Below, one piece after another: positions 6,854 through 9,199 of a stretch of DNA of 9,199 nt (the stretch's first letter is position 1; each line of letters starts with the position of its first letter). A program made the position numbers and the translations under genes. The DNA comes from Flavobacteriaceae bacterium (GTDB lineage Bacteria > Bacteroidota > Bacteroidia > Flavobacteriales > Flavobacteriaceae), in contig JALZVC010000134.1 in assembly GCA_023301205.1 (NCBI GenBank), forward strand, positions 1 to 9,199, in the 5' to 3' direction. The notes below the pieces were generated by a model. It saw only the letters and a program-made list of their open reading frames with translations, did no database searches and was not told where the DNA came from.

Positions 6854-8131
6854 ATGTCAGTTACCAAATTAATAACATCTAATGAAGCCATAGCACTAGA
6901 AGATAAGTATGGAGCACATAATTATCATCCACTACCAGTGGTTTTAAATAGAGGCGAAGGAGTTTATGTATGGGATGTTGAGGGCAAAAAATACTATGAC
7001 TTTCTATCTGCGTATTCTGCAGTAAATCAAGGACACTGCCATCCTAAAATTGTTGATGCAATGCATAAACAGGCGCAAACACTAACCTTAACTTCTAGAG
7101 CGTTTCATAATGATATTTTAGGAAAGTATGAAGCTTACGCAGCAGATTATTTTAACTTTGACAAGTTACTGCCAATGAATACTGGTGCTGAAGCGGTAGA
7201 GACGGCGTTAAAACTTTGTAGAAAATGGGCGTATGAGGTAAAAGGTATTGCAGAAAATGAAGCACAAATAGTAGTTTGTAAAAATAACTTTCACGGAAGG
7301 ACAACAACTATTATTTCCTTTTCTAATGACCCTGTAGCTCGTAAAAACTTTGGGCCATATACAGATGGGTTTATTAAAGTGGAGTACGACGATATTGATG
7401 CGTTAGAACAGGTATTTGAGTCATCAACTAATATAGCAGGTTTCTTGGTTGAACCAATACAAGGGGAGGCTGGAGTTTATGTGCCTTCAGATGATTATTT
7501 AATTAAAGCAAAAGCTTTATGCGAAAAACATAATGTACTATTTATAGCAGACGAGGTACAGACAGGTATCGCACGTACGGGTAGACTTTTAGCCACTTGT
7601 GGTAATTGTAGTTGTACAAAAAAAGATTGTAGCGGTACTCCAGATGTTAAGCCAGATGTTTTAATATTAGGTAAAGCCTTAAGTGGAGGTGCTTATCCAG
7701 TTTCTGCAGTATTGGCGAATGATGATATTATGAAAGTTATAAGGCCTGGTACGCACGGATCAACGTTTGGTGGTAATCCTGTAGGAGCTGCAGTTGCTAT
7801 TGCGGCGCTAGAGGTTGTAAAAGAAGAATCGCTTGCAGAAAATGCAGATCGACTAGGTCAAATATTTAGAAAAGAGATTAATTCTTTTATTGAAGAAAGC
7901 ACGATAACTACACAAGTAAGGGGTAGGGGGTTATTAAATGCGATAGTGATTAATGATGATGAAGATAGTGATACTGCCTGGAACATATGCTTAGGTTTGC
8001 GTGATAATGGCTTACTTGCTAAACCTACACATGGCAATATTATTAGATTTGCGCCACCTTTAGTAATGAATGAAGAACAATTAAGAGAGTGTATAGCCAT
8101 AATCATAAAAACTCTCAAAGAATTTGAATAA
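6854..8131 (+). CDS. rocD: Ornithine--oxo-acid aminotransferase (ornithine aminotransferase)
   Basis: A cytoplasmic PLP enzyme (class III aminotransferase, 425 residues) that converts ornithine plus 2-oxoglutarate to glutamate semialdehyde and glutamate, linking arginine/ornithine with proline and glutamate metabolism. It is strikingly like the eukaryotic enzyme. Visible are [12 protein letters not shown] (Tyr24) and [14 protein letters not shown] (Tyr54), the two tyrosines matching human Tyr55 and Tyr85. Also present are [10 protein letters not shown] (PLP phosphate), NNFHGRT (Arg149, like human Arg180), Glu205 in PIQGEAGV (human Glu235), Asp233 in IADEVQTG, the Schiff-base Lys274 in ILGKALSGG, and Thr304 in GSTFGGNP. 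All catalytic residues are present. Unusual is an extra roughly 12 residues between Asp233 and Lys274 carrying four cysteines (249, 252, 254, 259). The gene is monocistronic, ending at a strong terminator. Confidence 0.96.
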   Translation: MSVTKLITSNEAIALEDKYGAHNYHPLPVVLNRGEGVYVWDVEGKKYYDFLSAYSAVNQGHCHPKIVDAMHKQAQTLTLTSRAFHNDILGKYEAYAADYFNFDKLLPMNTGAEAVETALKLCRKWAYEVKGIAENEAQIVVCKNNFHGRTTTIISFSNDPVARKNFGPYTDGFIKVEYDDIDALEQVFESSTNIAGFLVEPIQGEAGVYVPSDDYLIKAKALCEKHNVLFIADEVQTGIARTGRLLATCGNCSCTKKDCSGTPDVKPDVLILGKALSGGAYPVSAVLANDDIMKVIRPGTHGSTFGGNPVGAAVAIAALEVVKEESLAENADRLGQIFRKEINSFIEESTITTQVRGRGLLNAIVINDDEDSDTAWNICLGLRDNGLLAKPTHGNIIRFAPPLVMNEEQLRECIAIIIKTLKEFE

Positions 8132-8160
8132 AAATACTAGTATTGAATCTATTAAAACAT

Positions 8161-8193
8161 AAAAAAAGCGACTCAAATAGAGTCGCTTTTTTT
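8161..8193. terminator. Strong bidirectional intrinsic terminator
   Basis: A perfect 14-bp stem joins 8161-8174 to 8180-8193: seven A, GCGACTC, loop AAATA, GAGTCGC, seven T. The A-tract and T-tract make it work in both directions. It ends the plus-strand rocD transcript (stop 30 bases upstream) and the minus-strand CCC-motif operon (stop 12 bases from the stem). Confidence 0.93.
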
Positions 8194-8205
8194 ATATGTA
8201 ATTTA

Positions 8206-8523
8206 TTATTCCACACCCATTTGTTCTAATGTCGTTCTAGATTGCTCCATCAATTCGTCCCAACCAATAGTTGATATTTGATAGATAGTCCATACTAGGT
8301 ACAAGGCATTAATAATCAAAGAAACTAACGCAATTGTTTTCGCGGTGCCAAAAGATTCTGGTTTAAGATAATTAATTGGATTAATCATTGCATCTTCCTG
8401 CGTTTTTGTAGCCATCATATATGCTATACCAGCCGGAATTATTCCAATTCCACCAAACCAACAACAGCAAGCAAAAGCTGCGATTGCTAAGATATAAATA
8501 AGTGTTGTATTCTTTTGTATCAT
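8206..8523 (-). CDS. CCC-motif small membrane protein
   Basis: A 105-residue membrane protein with two hydrophobic spans, about 8-37 and 60-83. The first contains three consecutive cysteines (Cys19-21) followed by WFGGIGIIPAGIAY, typical of the flavobacterial 'CCC motif membrane protein' family, which resembles small DUF4190-type proteins. A polar linker (TKTQEDAMINPINYLKPES) joins the spans, and a soluble acidic tail follows. No enzymatic motif is present and the function is unknown; the Cys triplet at the membrane start could be acylated or bind metal, which is speculation. It follows the DUF2752 gene by 22 bases and is the last gene of its unit, ending at the bidirectional terminator. Confidence 0.8.
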   Translation of the reverse strand: MIQKNTTLIYILAIAAFACCCWFGGIGIIPAGIAYMMATKTQEDAMINPINYLKPESFGTAKTIALVSLIINALYLVWTIYQISTIGWDELMEQSRTTLEQMGVE

Positions 8524-8545
8524 CTTGTAAGGTTTATTAAATTAG

Positions 8546-8842
8546 TTAGGTTAAGATAAAGTTTTTAAGTAAATAATTAATCAGAATTAGTAAAATATTA
8601 GTGACGACTAAAATTACTTTGAAGGATTCAGCATATTTTATCTTGTAGAAACTGTTGAAAATTAAAAATAAAACAAAGAGTATGAGTGAGTAAATTGCTG
8701 GATACATTTTAAAGGCGGCAATAAAATCACCGCGCATAAAAAAGGCCGTAGCTCGTTGAGCGCCACAGCCTAGACAATTCATATCTAAATATTTTTTAGA
8801 AAAACATGGAAGCATGTATTCTTCAATACCTTCTAAAGACAT
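8546..8842 (-). CDS. DUF2752 domain-containing membrane protein
   Basis: A 98-residue protein of the DUF2752 family. The defining motif appears as CLGCGAQRATAFFMRGDFIA (Cys23, Cys26, Arg30), where the family usually has C-P-G-C-G-x-T-R-A; here Pro is Leu and Thr is Gln. An additional Cys13 lies upstream. Two hydrophobic helices follow (about 46-66 and 74-95), so it is probably an inner-membrane protein. The family has no settled function. The start ATG is six bases after the stop of the T9SS-sorted protein gene, with no Shine-Dalgarno sequence but an AT-rich leader typical of this phylum, and the CCC-motif gene is 22 bases downstream, so the three genes appear co-transcribed. Confidence 0.85.
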   Translation of the reverse strand: MSLEGIEEYMLPCFSKKYLDMNCLGCGAQRATAFFMRGDFIAAFKMYPAIYSLILFVLFLIFNSFYKIKYAESFKVILVVTNILLILINYLLKNFILT

Positions 8843-8848
8843 ATAAAT

Positions 8849-9199
8849 TTATCTCTTATTAAATATAGTCACTTTATAATCAAGTACGAGGTTCTCCTGT
8901 GTTGTCAACATCACAATATATACACCATCACTTAATGTAGCGGTAGGAAAACTATATCTAGTTTGCTCTCCAATATTTGATTCATTATGAACAACTTTAC
9001 CCGTCATATCAAAAACAGAAGCTTCTTTAATATCAAAGCGTTCAGGATTTAAAATCTCCATCACAGCTAGTCTATTATCTTGAAAAACATCTACAGTTTC
9101 TTTAGCTAAATTAAGTCCAGATTCTTCAGCAGTTTTATTGTAAACTGACTCTTCTGACTGAAACACAATAAAAAAGCGATCTGTAATTTCACCTATTTC
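8849..9199 (-). CDS. T9SS type A sorting-domain protein, C-terminal part only
   Basis: The minus-strand frame is open to the right edge, so only the last 116 residues of a larger secreted protein are seen; the GTG at 9166 lies inside the frame and is not a start. The edge sequence EIGEITDRFFIVFQ leads into a C-terminal domain of type A for the type IX secretion system: RLAVMEILNPERF, then ASVFDMTGKVVHN, then LSDGVYIVMLTTQENLVLDY, ending KVTIFNKR. This beta-sandwich signal directs export across the outer membrane and cell-surface attachment or release in Bacteroidota. What the protein does depends on its N-terminal part outside the window. The DUF2752 gene starts six bases after its stop. Confidence 0.9.
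   Translation of the reverse strand, partial: EIGEITDRFFIVFQSEESVYNKTAEESGLNLAKETVDVFQDNRLAVMEILNPERFDIKEASVFDMTGKVVHNESNIGEQTRYSFPTATLSDGVYIVMLTTQENLVLDYKVTIFNKR

Noticed and set aside
9164..9166. GTG as start of a 105-residue protein at the right edge
   Set aside because: The frame continues upstream to the window edge with sequence typical of T9SS cargo (DRFFIVFQ), so the gene is partial and begins outside.
1..9199. CRISPR arrays, tRNA or rRNA genes, phage, toxin-antitoxin or defence systems
   Set aside because: No regularly spaced repeats, tRNA-like folds or relevant protein motifs were seen on either strand by eye.

Overview
This AT-rich window carries about ten protein genes of a Bacteroidota genome, most likely a member of the Flavobacteriaceae. 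Evidence for this: a type IX secretion (T9SS) C-terminal sorting domain at the right edge, the lineage-restricted DUF6452/DUF6048 pair behind rlmD, a 'CCC motif' small membrane protein, TAnnTTTG-type promoter boxes, and an almost complete lack of Shine-Dalgarno sequences. Species cannot be named from this sequence alone.

Layout, left to right. Positions 1-419 (minus) hold the decayed C-terminal part of an ISAon1-like transposase, broken by two frameshifts and running off the left edge. Positions 420-537 are non-coding and contain a perfect AT-rich inverted repeat. A minus-strand pair follows: a class I SAM methyltransferase (1206-1937) overlapping by ATGA with a ZIP-family metal transporter (538-1209). 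A 130-base divergent spacer with back-to-back -7 promoter boxes separates these from a plus-strand pair: a THUMP-domain rRNA guanine methyltransferase of RlmL type (2068-3231) and a hemolysin III/TrhA-type seven-helix membrane protein (3235-3858), which starts at TTG three bases after the previous stop. Convergent to it, one base away, is the three-gene minus-strand unit rlmD, DUF6452 lipoprotein, DUF6048 outer-membrane-like protein (6443 down to 3860), with abutting or overlapping genes.

A roughly 410-base non-coding spacer (6444-6853) follows. It holds an intrinsic terminator right in front of rlmD and the presumed promoter of rocD. rocD (6854-8131) encodes ornithine aminotransferase with a cysteine-rich insertion near the PLP lysine. 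A strong bidirectional terminator (8161-8193) separates it from a minus-strand unit: T9SS-sorted protein (partial, right edge), DUF2752 protein, CCC-motif membrane protein.

Functionally this is mostly core-genome content: two 23S rRNA methyltransferases, arginine/ornithine metabolism, metal uptake and envelope proteins. The only mobile-element trace is the dead transposase at the left. I found no CRISPR array, tRNA/rRNA gene, phage genes or defence system. The most interesting points are the Cys insertion in RocD, the terminator in the rlmD leader, the conserved but uncharacterised envelope genes coupled to rlmD, and the DUF2752/CCC pair behind a secreted protein.
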